Positions 23,059 to 35,900 of a stretch of DNA of 64,000 bases are shown in pieces (the first letter of the stretch is position 1; the number at the start of each line of letters is the position of its first letter). The notes under the pieces are model-generated. The model did not search any database. It saw nothing but the letters and a program-made list of their open reading frames with translations, and was not told where the DNA came from. The DNA comes from Fremontodendron californicum. Its lineage: Eukaryota; Streptophyta; Magnoliopsida; Malvales; Malvaceae. The stretch is taken from contig JAULJL010000015.1 in the NCBI GenBank assembly GCA_030761205.1, positions 14,079,501 through 14,143,500 on the forward strand, written 5' to 3'. The position numbers and the translations under genes were made by a program.

Positions 23059-24190
23059 ATGCCACCACGTCGAAGAGGAAGGCCTAGAATCAATCCCCTA
23101 CTCCAAAATAGGGTTAGGAATAGAAATGAGAATATTGATGAGCAAATTGGAGAACAAGCTTCAGCTGCTGGTTCATCTTCTGTTGCTGCACCCTCAGCAG
23201 CACCCTTAGCAGTTTATCTTAATTTAGCTAAGGCAGTTGCTACCTTGGCAAGAGTAATTCCTACTTTGACTGCCCCTGCTGAGAAGAGGATAGTTGATTA
23301 CTGTAAAGATCTGAAGAATATGGGTTGTAAGATTTTCACGGGATCTTTGGAATCAGATTTAGCCTGGTCATGGCTAAAACAAAATTGAGACTACTTCCAT
23401 TACTCTTCAGATTCTCGAGCTTATGAGGTTACCATGTACGGTGCAATTTTTGGAGGATCATGCACACATATGGTGGAAAACTAAAGTGCAAAGGAATGCT
23501 GGACGTCCTGCCATAACCTGGGCAGACTTTCGAAGAGAGTTTGAAGAAAAATACTATTCTCGGGCCTTACGGGAAAAGAAATGGACTGAGTTTATGAATG
23601 AAAACAGGGTAGTATGTCAGTAGCAGAGTATGAGCAAAAATTTAGCGAACTATCAGAATTTGCTCCATCGGTAGTAGCCAACGATGCTAACAGATGAAAG
23701 AAATTCCAAGATAGGCTACATGTTAGTATTCGAGATAGGTTGACGACCCTGGATACAGATGACTTTAATAAATGGGTCAACATGGCAATCAAAGCTGAAC
23801 AGAATCTGAAAGAAATGAAAGATAGAGAAGAGAAGTTCAGAAAAAGAAAAGGGCAGTCCTTGAGTGAGGACGTGAGGCCTAAGAAAAGTTATGTAGAGAG
23901 CAGTGTCAGTAGTTACAAACCCTCGAGATTTCAAGAGGGATTAGACAGAAAACCTTTTAGTGGTTCTTCTAGCAGATTTATTAACGGACCTCAACAGCAG
24001 ACTAGATCGCTACCTGGGAGGTCAGGAGGACCTCGTACATTGACTTATCCTCAGTGTCCCCTTTGTGGGAGGAATCATCCTGGTGAATGTTGGAGACTAC
24101 AACGTGTGTGTTTTTAGTGCAAAGAATCAGGACACATGAAACGGGATTGTCCCAAGCTAGAGAACAAGGGAGTTACTAGTCAGTTATCAG
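23059..24190 (+). pseudogene. Chromovirus gag remnant
   Basis: The start MPPRRRGRPRIN is typical of Del/Tekay gag. The capsid-like stretch (AHIWWKTKVQ ... WADFRREFEEKYYS) and a zinc knuckle (CKESGHMKRDC) are present. It is broken by stops at 23386-23388, 23695-23697 and 24115-24117 and by frame changes near 23390-23420 and 23605. Not functional. Confidence 0.85.
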
Positions 24191-24299
24191 TGGGTCAAAG
24201 GGAAAAGACCCAACCTACTGCTGCACCTCAGCCGACAGCTGTTAGAGATAAAATTATGGCACAATCTCAAGTTGGTTCATCTACTGGCCCTCGACAGAA

Positions 24300-25032
24300 T
24301 GGACAGCCTGGTAGACCTCGAACTGCAGCCATAATTTATGCTATGACCCAACAACAGGCTCAGGCTACTCCTGAAGTGGTTACAGGTACTCTCCCAATTT
24401 CTAAGGCAAATGCTAGGATCTTAATAGATCAAGGTGCAACTCATTCTTTTGTTGCTAATTCATATGTCATGCATTTGAGTAGAGAGCCTAGGAGGTTAGA
24501 CATCCCTATGATCGTTAGAACCCCAGTGGGAGAAACTTTGAAAATTGATGTGGTTTATCCGGATTGTATCGTTATGGTTCAGGAGCATGAATTACCAGTT
24601 AATTTGTTTCCATTAGGAATGTATGATTTTGATGTGATTTTGGGAATGGATTGGTTGTCTAAACACAATGCAGTGACAAATTGTTTTTCCAAAACTGTGA
24701 CTTTTAAGAAGTCGGGAGACTTGGAGTTTACCTTTCAAGGAGAAAGGAAAGTTTTACCTTCTTGCCTTATCTTCAAGATGGCAGCCAATAGATACTTGCA
24801 GAAAGGGTATTCTGCTTACCTTGCTTATGTGATTAACAAGGACATACATGAGGCAAAGTTGGAAACTATACCTGTGGTCAAAGAGTTTCCTGAGATCTTC
24901 CCTGAAGAATTGGCCGGTTTACCTCCTGACGGGGAATTAGAGTTTACTATCGACTTAATCCCTGACAGTGCTCCTATTTCTCAAGCACCCTATAGAATGG
25001 CACCTTCTGAGCTAAAAGAATTGAAAGTGTAG
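24300..25032 (+). pseudogene. Chromovirus protease and start of RT
   Basis: An aspartic protease segment with ILIDQGATHSF (usual motif DSGATHSF) lies at about 24418-24453. The connection into RT ends in a TAG at 25030-25032, where a Gln is expected. Confidence 0.85.
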
Positions 25033-26170
25033 TTGCAAGATCTAGTTTACAGAGGTTTCATTCGACCTAGTACTTCACCGTGGGGAGCACCGATTTTATT
25101 TGTAAAGAAAAAGGATGGATCATTACGATTGTGTATCGATGATCGGCAACTGAACAAGGTCACCATTAAGAATAAGTATCCTTTGCCAAGGATTGATAAC
25201 TTGTTTGATCAGTTGCAAGATGCAAGTGTGTTCTCCAAAATAGACCTAAGGTCGGGTTATCATCAATTGAAGATCAAAGAATCTAATATTCCAAAGACTG
25301 CTTTCAGAACTCGATATGGTCATTATGAATATTTAGTTATGCCTTTTGGGCTAACTAATGCACCTGCAGTCTTTATGGATTTGATGAATAGGGTGTTTCA
25401 ACCCTACTTATATAAGTTTGTTATTATGTTCATCGATGACATCCTAGTTTATTCCAAGAATAAGGATGATCATGTAAACCATTTGAGAACGTTGTTGCAG
25501 ACTATGCGTGAAAAGCAACTTTATGCTAAATTTTCCAAGTGTGAATTCTGGCTAGACAAAGTAGCATTCCTTGGTCACGTAGTATCTAAGGAAGGGATTT
25601 TTGTGGATCCACAGAAGATAAAAGCTGTAGTTGCTTGGGAAAGACCCACGAATGTCACAGAAGTTAGAAGCTTTCTTGGATTGGCAGGGTTTATCGAAGA
25701 TTCGTGGAAGGATTTTCCATGATTTCCTTTCCTTTGTCAAAACTAACAAGGAAGCATGCTAAGTTTGAGTGGACTGACGAATGTGAGCAAGCTTTCCAAG
25801 AGCTCAAGCGTAGATTGACCACAGCACCAGTTCTTACACTACCATCAGGGACTGGAAGCTGTTGCGTTTTGATGCAACATGGGAAGGTGATAGCTTATGC
25901 TTCTCGACAAACTAAACAGCATGAGCAGAACTATCCCACTCATGATTTAGAGTTGGCGGCAGTGGTGTTTGCACTGAAAATTTAGAGGCATTATTTATTT
26001 GGATAAAAATGTACAATCTACACTGATCATAAGAGTCTAAAATATCTGATGGATCAGAAGGAACTAAATTTGAGGTAAAGGAGATGGTTGGAATTGATAA
26101 AATATTATGACTGTGTAATTGACTACCACCCAGGAAAGGCCAATGTAGTGGCCGATGCTCTTAGTAGAAA
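25033..26170 (+). pseudogene. Chromovirus reverse transcriptase and RNase H
   Basis: RT motifs include VKKKDGSLRLCIDD, PRIDNLFDQL, MPFGLTNAP and the catalytic FIDDILVY. A small deletion near 25692 shifts the frame at the RT/RNase H joint. RNase H follows (YASRQTKQHEQNYPTHDLELAAVVFALK), with stops at 25983-25985, 26004-26006 and 26076-26078, before the HPGKANVVADALSR tail. The stops sit where Trp or Gln is expected. Confidence 0.85.
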
Positions 26171-27371
26171 GTCTTCTAGTTCTCTTGCTCATATCCGAGC
26201 GATTCAGAAACCCTTACAAAATGAGTTGAAGTCTTTACCTTTAGAATTGATGATTGATGAGAATGATCTCCTAATAGCCCACTTGAAGGTTAAACCGATT
26301 CATATTGATTGGATACGTGAAACACAGAAAAATAACCTTATGCTGGTAAAGTTAAAGAAAGAAGTAAGGGATGGCGTGAGGACTGACTTTCAAATAAAGG
26401 ATGATGATGTACTGATAATGAAAAATAGGCTTTGTGTGCCTCAGGATGAAGAACTCCGAAAGGTGATTTTGGAGGAAGCTCATAATGCACCATACGCGTT
26501 ACATCCCGGTAGTGTGAAGATGTATCGAACCTTAAGAGAACATTATTGGTGGCAAGGTATGAAACGGGACATAGCTGAGTTTGTTTCTAGATGCTTGGTA
26601 TGCCAACAAATTAAAGCCGGGCATCAAAAACCTTCAGGGAAATTGAACCCCCTACCTATTCCTCAATGGAAGTGGGAAGATATTGCTATGGATTTTGTTT
26701 CGGGATTGCCAAGAACACAGTCTGGTTATGACAGCATTTGGGTGATTGTTGATTGTTTAACAAAATCAGCTCACTTTTTGCCAGTCAAGAAGACTTTTTC
26801 CATGGAATGACTGGATAAACTTTATGTGAACGAAATTGTTAGGTTACATGGTGCCCCAGTATCGATTGTATCTAATCGAGATCCATGATTCACATCTCGA
26901 TTTTGGCCAAGTTTGCAGAATGCTATGGGCACTAAACTCAAGTTCAGTACCGCTTTTCATCCCTAGACAGATGGACAATCTAAACAGAAAATTCAAATTC
27001 TGGAAGATATGCTCAGATCTTGTATTATGGAACTCAAAGGAAACTGAGATGAACACTTGCCTCTAGCAGAGTTTGCATATAACAATAGTTATCAGTCTAG
27101 CATCGGCATGGCTTCGTTTGAAGCTTTGTATGGAAGGAAGTGCAGAACTTCGTTGTATTGGGATGATACAGATGAAAGGAAATTGCTAGGTCCAGAAATT
27201 GTTATGATGACTGCAGACAAAGTTAAGGTAATCCGGGAAAAGATAAAAATAGCTCAAGATCGACAAAAGAGCTATGCAGATAATCAGAGAAAAGATTTAG
27301 AGTTTGAAGTTGGTGATATGGTGTTTTTGAAAGTGACTCCTTGGAAGGGAGTAATCCGGTTTGGAAGATGA
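26171..27371 (+). pseudogene. Chromovirus integrase
   Basis: It contains the HHCC finger (LHPGSVKMYRTLREHYWW ... CLVCQQIKAGH) and a catalytic core starting AMDFVSGLP and continuing through SNRDP. Stops occur at 26808-26810, 26886-26888, 26964-26966, 27045-27047 and 27369-27371. The GRKCRTSLYW segment and the C-terminal barrel remain recognisable. Confidence 0.85.
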
Positions 27372-27740
27372 GGAAAGTTAGGTCCTCGATATATAGGGCT
27401 GTATGAGACCATTGAACGGATTGGCCCAGTTGCTTATAGATTGGCCTTACCGGAAGAATTTTCACGAATTCATAATGTGTTCCATGTTTCTATGCTCTAA
27501 AAGTACATTTTCGATTCTTCACATATATTGAAGGACTTGCCTATGGAAATTGAGGAAAATTTAACTTATGAGGAGCAGCCGGTTGAGATTTTGGATAGAA
27601 AGGACCAAGTTATAAGGACTAAGACTATTCCATTAGTGAAAGTTCTTTGGAGGAATCATTCGTATGAAGAAGCTACATGGGAAATGGAGGAAGATATGCG
27701 GACTCAATATCCTCACTTGTTCAATCAAGTTGGTAAGTAA
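27372..27740 (+). pseudogene. Integrase tail with chromodomain-like end
   Basis: RYIGLYETIERIGPVAYRL and HNVFHVSML precede a stop at 27498-27500. A short frame (27528-27740) then ends PVEILDRKDQVIRTK ... VLWRNHSYEEATWE, the usual chromodomain position and pattern in Tekay/Del elements. That domain targets integration to heterochromatin in the family. Confidence 0.8.
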
Positions 27741-27760
27741 ATTTCGAGGACGAAATTTTT

Positions 27761-27775
27761 CTAAGGGGGGTATGT
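27761..27775 (+). promoter_or_regulatory. Polypurine tract of the chromovirus
   Basis: CTAAGGGGGGTATGT lies directly before the 3' LTR start at 27776. Confidence 0.7.
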
Positions 27776-29360
27776 TGTAACAACCGAGGTTACGTATAAT
27801 CATGTAAAGTTAAATCCCAAAAATTTTAAGGACAAACTTGGAAATTGGCAAGAAGTTATAAGTGAAGGAAATAAAAGAAGAAAGGATCAAATTGAACAAA
27901 TTAAAAAGTTTAGGGGCTTAATGGTTATTTATAAAAAGTTGAGGGACCAATATGCAATTATACAAAAAATTTAGAAATATCTTTAAGTTCATTTTATCTC
28001 TTGAAAACTCTATAATTTTTCATTCTATTCTTCAAGTGGCAGCCGGCCTTCCTTCTCCTTATTCTCCCAAAATTTTCTTTAAACAATTCCACCAAAATCT
28101 CAACAACAATCACATCCAAAGTTAGTTTCTTGATAAATTCTTCCTTTTCTTTAGATATTCTACTTGAGCATGCTAAGATCTTAGCTCCATAAAAATGTTA
28201 AGGTCTGAAATCCATCTATTAAGTATGAGTTTTACTCACCTTTGGTAAAAATTAAAAGGATTTGAAAGCATGAACAAGAAAATAGGAAGAAAAAGCAAAT
28301 TAAGGGAAGTTGAGCATGCTTGCTGTTCGGATTTTCTGGGTTTGTCAAAGCTTGGTTTGTATTTTTTTTGATATTTTTCCTAGAAACTAGACTTCATTAC
28401 AAGAATTTTGGTTTTTGAATCACCTAAAACAGATAAGCGGTTAAAAAGATAAAATTTGATGAAGCTGGCTGTTTTGTGTTGACCCCTGTTTCGGAATAGT
28501 TTCGGGATTTATCAAATTTGATCAAGATTTTGTTATAATTGTATAAATTAGTTATTTTATTCATAAATTAGACTTATTTATTGAAATAAACCAATTGGAA
28601 TCACTTAAAAATTCCTTACCAAACTCAAGTTATGATTTTCTAATCTAGCTTGATAGTAAGGAATTTATTGCTTAAGAGAAATATAGTACTAAATGATGGT
28701 TATGGATTATGGAAATCTCTAAGGCATGGAGTACTAGAAAGGAATTTGATATGGACATGAATATGGAGTTGAATTATGGAGAAAATGATTATGGAAATGA
28801 TATTAAAAATTAAGGATATGTTGTTTTGAGTATGAGAAATTAGTATTGACTATGGGATAGATTAATGGGACTTACGTTGCATTCATAATTGTGTAATGCT
28901 TTGAGCATGTATAGATACTAATTATCGTTAATCTCTAGGCCTCGTAGATCCGACATCACCTGTGGATCCCGAAGTGTTAGATCGAGGTGTACAGTGAGAT
29001 TATCTCAAGGATTGTGAGTAGACGACAACTATAGTTATTTGAAATTTCTTTAATTATAATTATATATTTTTTTAGCATGATATTTATTTTACGTATTAAA
29101 GGTATATACGATATATAATCATATGAATTGATTTGTTATTAAAGTACATTTATTTCAAGAAATATTATATCGAGTAAGTTGGTTGATTTATGAAATGTGA
29201 TTATACATAAAAATTTGACGTACATGGTTTTGGCTCCACCTGACTTAATGTATGAGATTATACCCTTGACCGGAATACGGGAGCTGCGTGCTACGCCTTT
29301 GTGGAGGGAGCCACCTCCAGAGTCCCAATTCCGTGATATTAGACTGGGTATGGGAGCTGC
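27776..29360 (+). repeat. 3' LTR of the chromovirus, part 1
   Basis: It is collinear with the 5' LTR from TGTAACAACC, with scattered substitutions and small indels (a few percent by eye). It is interrupted at GCTGC by the Athila-like element and resumes at 39722. Confidence 0.9.
29356..29360. repeat. Left target duplication of the Athila-like element
   Basis: GCTGC here and at 39722-39726 directly flanks the LTR termini TG...CA. Confidence 0.9.
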
Positions 29361-30868
29361 TGATAACTCGTATAATTATATAGTTTTTAGTTATGTTTTA
29401 TTATTGTTTTGTGTCAAATACGAGTTATTATTGCTTAGTCTAATTGTGTTTATGATATTTTATATTTTTATGTAATTTGGTGTTTTTCACGAGTTTCTTT
29501 GAGTGATTTCAGATTACTATGTTAAATAAAGAATTAAGGGCAAATCCAGTTCAGTTCCAGTTCCGACACCTTTTGCCATATCAGCTATATCTCGAGTTTC
29601 ACTGAAGCAATAAAGCTGAAATTTTAACCGTGCAAAGTTAAGAGGCATATCTATCTTTTTCATGTTTTACACTTCTTGAAACGGAGTCGTTTTCCCTAGC
29701 GAAATCAACCATCAAGTTGGCTGATGTGCAATGACGTCTGTTCTGCACCGTTTTGGTATTTTGACCATATCTTCCGATCCACGTGAGAAAATGATCTGAT
29801 TCCAACGGCTATGGATCCATAACTGATAGGGGTATATTTTTCTAGAAGACCATTTTATCATATCGAGCTTCCAACATTGACAAAATCGACCATCAAGCTG
29901 GCTGATCAGAATTGTCATACAATATGACGAAAATTGTTAGAAAAATGCACCCACCTATTATACCTACCTTTGAAATTTGTAAAGCTTGTCTCTTGTCATT
30001 TAGCCCTCCAAAATGTGTATAAATAGAGGGCCTTGGATGAGTATTGAGATACATTATACATTGGTAGGATATTAGCCATTGTAATAAAATTCTCTAAGTT
30101 TTCTTTTTCTTTTTCTTTCCTTTCTCTAGTTTTCTTTTTCTTTATTTACTTATGCTTCTTACATTTCTTTTCATTTTTAGTATGTGTTGCTAATCATATT
30201 GTTGAGGTGATGAGGTGAAGCTCTTGGTAAATGCTAAGGTTAGTCTCTTAAACATGAGCTAAAATGAATCATCATTTATAAACACTAGTATAGATAATAT
30301 TTTCTTTTGGTTTAAAATCATACTTGCAAAGTAGAGATCTTGATTCATTATTGACAATGAAAATGGCACAGTAAATGCTTGGTTTCATAACCTTGATTTT
30401 TTGTAGACATATACCTTGGCATAAGGAATGCTTGGACTCTTTTTATGAGTTTTGAGGACACCAAATGAACATAATATCATATGCTATGGACGTTGGACAA
30501 TTTGGATTGAATTGCTAAACCTTCCGATTGGAATCTCCCTTATGTGTGAATTTCAATTGTGTAATAAAACAAGATTAATCTTAGCATAACACCAAGAGTG
30601 GATTCTCTAACCTCAACATCTTTTCTTATTATTTTTTTATATCTTGTTTAATTTCTTTTATGTTATTTTGTTTATTTTGTTCTCTAATATCTTATTTATC
30701 TTGTTTTGTTGTTGATTCCCTAATATCTTTTTTTCTTTCTTTTTCATATATATTTATAAACTTATACTTACTAGTACGCTTCCCTGTGGTTCGACCTCGG
30801 ACACCCGAGAATTTATTACTTGAACATAACCTGCACTTGGGTTTACAACTCTTAATTGAGTCTCCATA
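29361..30868 (+). repeat. 5' LTR of the Athila-like element
   Basis: It starts TGATAACTCG and ends near CTCCATA. It contains TATAAATA at 30018-30025 as the likely core promoter. Confidence 0.9.
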
Positions 30869-30875
30869 AAGTTTT

Positions 30876-30893
30876 TGGCGCCGTTGCCGGGGA
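30876..30893 (+). other. Primer-binding site
   Basis: TGGCGCCGTTGCCGGGGA lies a few bases after the 5' LTR. This is the primer site usual in Athila/Tat elements and is attributed to tRNA-Asp. Confidence 0.85.
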
Positions 30894-31092
30894 AGCAATA
30901 CTAAGTATATAAGTTTATAAGTATATTTATTTTTATTGGCTGGTTATACCGCCTAATTTTCTATATATTTATATTTATATTGTATATTAACTTTGTTTTA
31001 TGCTTGTTTGGCGACGTGATTTTAGATCTCGTCGTTTAGTTAGATTTTATTGTGAAACTTTTTCAGGTAATCTTTCTAATACAACTCCGACC

Positions 31093-32760
31093 ATGGCTGA
31101 CAATGAAAGTGTTCATGCTGAAGATGAGAACAGACAAGTACGCACCATGCGTGACTACTTGCAACCAACTCGAAGCTCATCACCCTCTTGTTTTATTTTT
31201 CCTCTCAATGCAAACAACTTTCGTTTTAAACCAGGTATGATAGCTTTGCTTCCAAATTTCCATGGGTTGGAATCGGAAAGTGCTTACTCGTTTCTAAAAG
31301 ACTTCGAAGATGTATGTGTCACCTTTAATGACCAACAATGTACAAATGAAATTGCCAAGCTAAAATTATTTCCTTTTTCTTTAAAAGATAAAGCAAAAAT
31401 TTGGCTTCATAATTTAAAACCAAGGTCAATTGGCACATGGCAAGAATTACAAACTGAGTTTCTAAAGAAATTTTTCCCAGCACATAAAACTACTGCTTTG
31501 AAAAGACAGATTCAAAATTTCAATCAAAATCAAAATGAAGCATTTTTCAGTGCTGGGAGCGTTTTAAAGATTTGTTAAGTTCTTGTCCACATCATGGTTT
31601 TGAAAAATGGCATCTTATTAGTTTCTTTTATGAAAGTTTAACTCCCGAAACTAAACAATTTGTTGAAACAATGTGTAACGGTGAGTTTCTAGAAAAAGAA
31701 CCTGAAGAAGCCTTTGACTACCTAGACCATTTGGCAGATAACTCTCAAGCCTGGCACACAGATAATTCCTCTGAAAGTTCCAATATATCTAATCCTGTTT
31801 CTAACAGAGGTAAATATCATTTTAGTCAAGAAGATGAGATAAAAGCTAAAGTAGCTAATTTGGCTAGAAAGATTGAAGCCATGGAACTTAGAGAAGTAAA
31901 AGAAGTCAAAACGGTTAAAAATGAAGACAGTTGTGGAATTTGTGAAATCATGGGACACCCCACTTCTGAATGTCCCATTCTTAAAGAAGCGTTGCATGAT
32001 CAAGTAAATTCCATAAACACATTTAAAAAGCCTTTTGCTTCTTCTTACTCTGAAACGTATAACCCTGAATGGAGAAATCATCCCAACTTCAGTTGGCGGA
32101 ATAATAATCATGTTCAGGTACCACAATCTCAAAAGCCGGGCAACACTTTTTCCTATCAACCTTCACGTGTACAAACCTTGGAAGAGACATTGCAAGCATT
32201 CATGCAAACACAAGAAAATGTGTATAACCAAACTTCACAGGACATCAATGAGATCAAAAACACCTTGTCCACATTGACAGCTTCATTACGCACTCAAGAA
32301 AAAGGTAAGTTACCTGCTCAACCTCAGCCTAACCCTTCTACTCAATGTCTTGTTTCTTGCTCCAATGAAACTCAACAGGAAAATGCCAGTTCTATCACAA
32401 CTCTTCGAAGTGGAAAGGCAATTGACAAAAATATTCCATCAAAAGACCAAGATCCTCTTTCCCCTCCGAAAAGTAATGGTAAGGATGATGGTAAGTCAGA
32501 ACTTCTTGAAAATTTGGACAAAGAAAAAGGTATGCATCATGCTCCTTTTCCTCAAAGGTTGCAAACAATAAAGAATTTGAATCAAAATGCAGAAATTTAT
32601 GAACTTTTCAAACAAGTTAAGATTAACATTCCTTTATTGGATGCAATCAAACAAGTTCCATCTTATGCTAAATTTTTGAAGGACATGTGCACATTTAAAA
32701 GGAAACATAATGTACAAAAGAAAGCATTTCTGACGGAAAGTGTGAGCTCAATCATTCAGC
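31093..32760 (+). pseudogene. Athila-like gag with one frameshift
   Basis: The start MADNESVHAEDENRQ is followed by capsid-like sequence (FHGLESESAYSFLKDFEDVC, KDKAKIWLHNLKP, FLKKFFPAHKT). At about 31545, in a T run, one base appears missing; the frame then continues as LSSCPHHGFEKWHL. A zinc knuckle CGICEIMGHPTSEC lies at about 31933-31974. The single indel may be the only gag defect. Confidence 0.85.
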
Positions 32761-32984
32761 ACCTTACTCCACCAAAATTCAAAGATCCTGGATATCCAAC
32801 AATCTCATGCATCATTGGAAACACTAGAATAGAACGTGCATTGCTTGATCTTGGTGCTAGTGTTAATCTTTTGCCTTTTTCTATTTAACAACAGTTAGGT
32901 TTAGGTGAACTCAAGGAAACACCTGTTACACTTCAACTAGCTGATCGTTCTGTAAAAATTCCTCGAGGGATAGTTGAAGATGTT
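32761..32984 (+). pseudogene. Athila-like protease segment with one stop
   Basis: The active-site-like ALLDLGASVNLLPFSI ends in TAA at 32886-32888, and the frame continues open beyond it. A single substitution explains the stop. Confidence 0.8.
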
Positions 32985-35900
32985 TTGGTTCAAATTGATA
33001 ATTTTTACTTCCCTGTTGATTTTATTGTTTTGGACACACATCCTGTTTCAAATCCAAATGTTCAAATTCCTGTTATATTAGGCCGTCCATTTCTTGCAAC
33101 TTCTAATGCTCTGATAAATTGCAGGAATGGTATTTTGAACATTTATTTTGGAAATATGACTTTAGAATTAAATGTGTTCAACATTTGCAAGCAACCTGGT
33201 GATGATTCAGAAGTACATGAAGTGGATTTCATTGAAGAACTTGTTCATGAACATCTCACCACTACCACATTCCATGATCCTTTAGAAGCTTATTTAATTG
33301 AATGTGAGTTTGATAATGCTTCAGAAATTTCACACACTGATTCTTTGTTAAATTCTTTTCAGGTTAAGCATTGTTGGAAACAAAAGTTTGAGGAACTTCC
33401 ATCACTCACAAATATCACTGTACCATCAACTATTGAACCACCCAAGCTGGATTTAAAACCATTGCCATCCGAGCTAAAATATTCCTTTTTGGGTGAGAAT
33501 GAAACTTTTCCAGTCATAATTTCTTCACATCTTGATGAACTACAAGAAGGTAAGTTGTTACAACTTTTGAAGATGCACAAAAATGCATTAGGATGGACCT
33601 TAGCTGACATAAAGGGAATAAGCCCATTAATCTGCACACATAATATTTATTTAGAGGAAAATGCTAAACCCTCTAGACAAATGCAACGAAGGCTTAATCC
33701 TAATATGAAAGAAGTAGTGAGAAATGAAGTCATTAAACTTTTAGATAATGGAATCATTTATCCTATCTCTGATAGCAAATGGGTAAGTCCTACTCAAGTC
33801 GTACCTAAGAAATCTGGAGTTACTGTAGTTAAAAATGAAAACAATGAATTAATTCCAACTAGGACTGTTACTGGTTGGCGCATGTGCATTGACTATAGGA
33901 AACTTAACTCAGTGACGAGGAAAGATCATTTCCCTTTGCCTTTCATGGATCAAATCTTAGAAAGAGTTGCAGGGCATGAGTTTTATTGTTTTCTAGATGG
34001 ATATTCTGGATATAATCAAATTGCCATTGCACTTGAGGACCAAGAGAAAACCACTTTTACATGTCCTTTTGGTACTTTTGCATATCGTAGAATGCCATTT
34101 GGATTATGTAACGCCCCTGCCACATTTCAAAGATGCATGCTTAGTATTTTTAGTGACATGATTGAACGTAATCTTGAGATTTTCATGGATGATTTTTCTG
34201 TTTCTGGTGATTCATTTGATGATTGCTTAGCGAATTTGAAAAATGTATTGATTAGGTGTGAAGAAAAAAATCTTGTTCTTAATTGGGAAAAATGTCATTT
34301 CATGGTCACTAAAGGTATTGTACTAGGTCACATTGTTTCTGCAAAAGGGATTGAGGTAGACAAGTCAAAAATTGAATTGATTGCTAATCTACCCACACCA
34401 AAGACAGTAAAGGACATTAGGTCATTCTTGGGACATGCAGGTTTTTATAGAAGATTCATAAAAGATTTTAGCACGATATCTAAACCTCTATGTAATCTTT
34501 TAATGAAAGACACTGCATTTGAATGGACTAAAGATTGTGAAGATGCTTTTGAAAAACTCAAAAATATGCTCACTACTGCTCCTATTATGAGATCTCCTGA
34601 TTGGTCTTTACCATTTGAAATAATGTGTGATGCTAGTGATTATGCTGTTGGTGCTGTGTTAGGACAAAGGAAAGATAATAAACCACATGTAATTTACTAT
34701 GCAAGTAAATCTTTAAATAGAGCCCAAATGAATTATTCCACTACAGAAAAGGAATTACTTGCAGTTGTTTTTGCATTGGATAAATTCAGATCTTACCTTG
34801 TTGGATCATCAATTGTTGTCTTTAGTGATCATGCAGCTTTAAAATATCTTCTCTCTAAGAAGGATGCAAAACCTAGGTTGCTGAGGTGGATCCTTTTGCT
34901 GCAAGAATTTGACATCACCATTCGAGATAAAAAAGGAGTAGAAAATGTGGTGGCTGATCATTTATCAAGACTTGTTTGTGATGAATCTTTTGGAACCTCA
35001 CCAATAAATGATACTTTTCCTGATGAACAACTTCTAATTGTCTCCACGACACCTTGGTTTGCTGACATTGCTAATTTTCTTGCTACAGGAAAAATTCCTT
35101 CTCAATGGAGCCCCCAAGATAAAAGGAAGTTTCTGAATGAGGTAAAGAAGTTCTATTGGGATGACCCTTACTTGTTCAAATATTGTCCTGATCAAATTTT
35201 TCGAAGATGCATTCCCGACAATGAGGTAAGTAGTGTAATTAAGTTTTGTCATTCTGAGGCATGTGGTGGTCATTTTTCATCAAAGAAAACTGCTGCAAAA
35301 ATTTTACAGTGTGGATTTTACTGGCCAACTTTATTCAAAGATGCACATAATTTTTGCAAGTCATGTGAAAGTTGTCAAAAATTAGGTTCCATTTCGAAAA
35401 GAAACATGATGCCTTTGAACCCAATTCTTGTAATTGAAATTTTTGACTGTTGGGGTATTGATTTCATGGGACTATTTCCACCATCTTTTGGTTTCTTATA
35501 CATTTTAGTTGCAATAGATTATGTTTCAAAGTGGATAGAGGCAATTCCATGTCGAAATAATGATCACAAAACAGTGATTAAATTTTTAAAAGAAAATATT
35601 TTGAGTCGATTTGGAATTCCTCGATCTATCATAAGTGATGGGGGAACACATTTTTGCAACAAGGTTTTTGAAACATTAATGAAGAAATATGCCATTACAC
35701 ACAAAGTTGCAACCCCTTATCACCCGCAGACAAATGGACAGGTAGAATTAGCAAATAGGGAGATTAAACAAATTTTGGAAAAGACGGTTAATCCAAATCG
35801 GAAAGATTGGTCCCTTAGACTTAACGATGCATTATGGGCCTATCGAACAGCTTTTAAAACAGCATTGGGCATGTCTCCTTATAGGCTAGTTTATGGAAAA

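Noticed and set aside
29712..29918. 68-aa minus-strand ORF repeated at 38565-38771
   Set aside because: It lies in both LTRs of the same element; duplication is due to the LTRs and no domain is seen.
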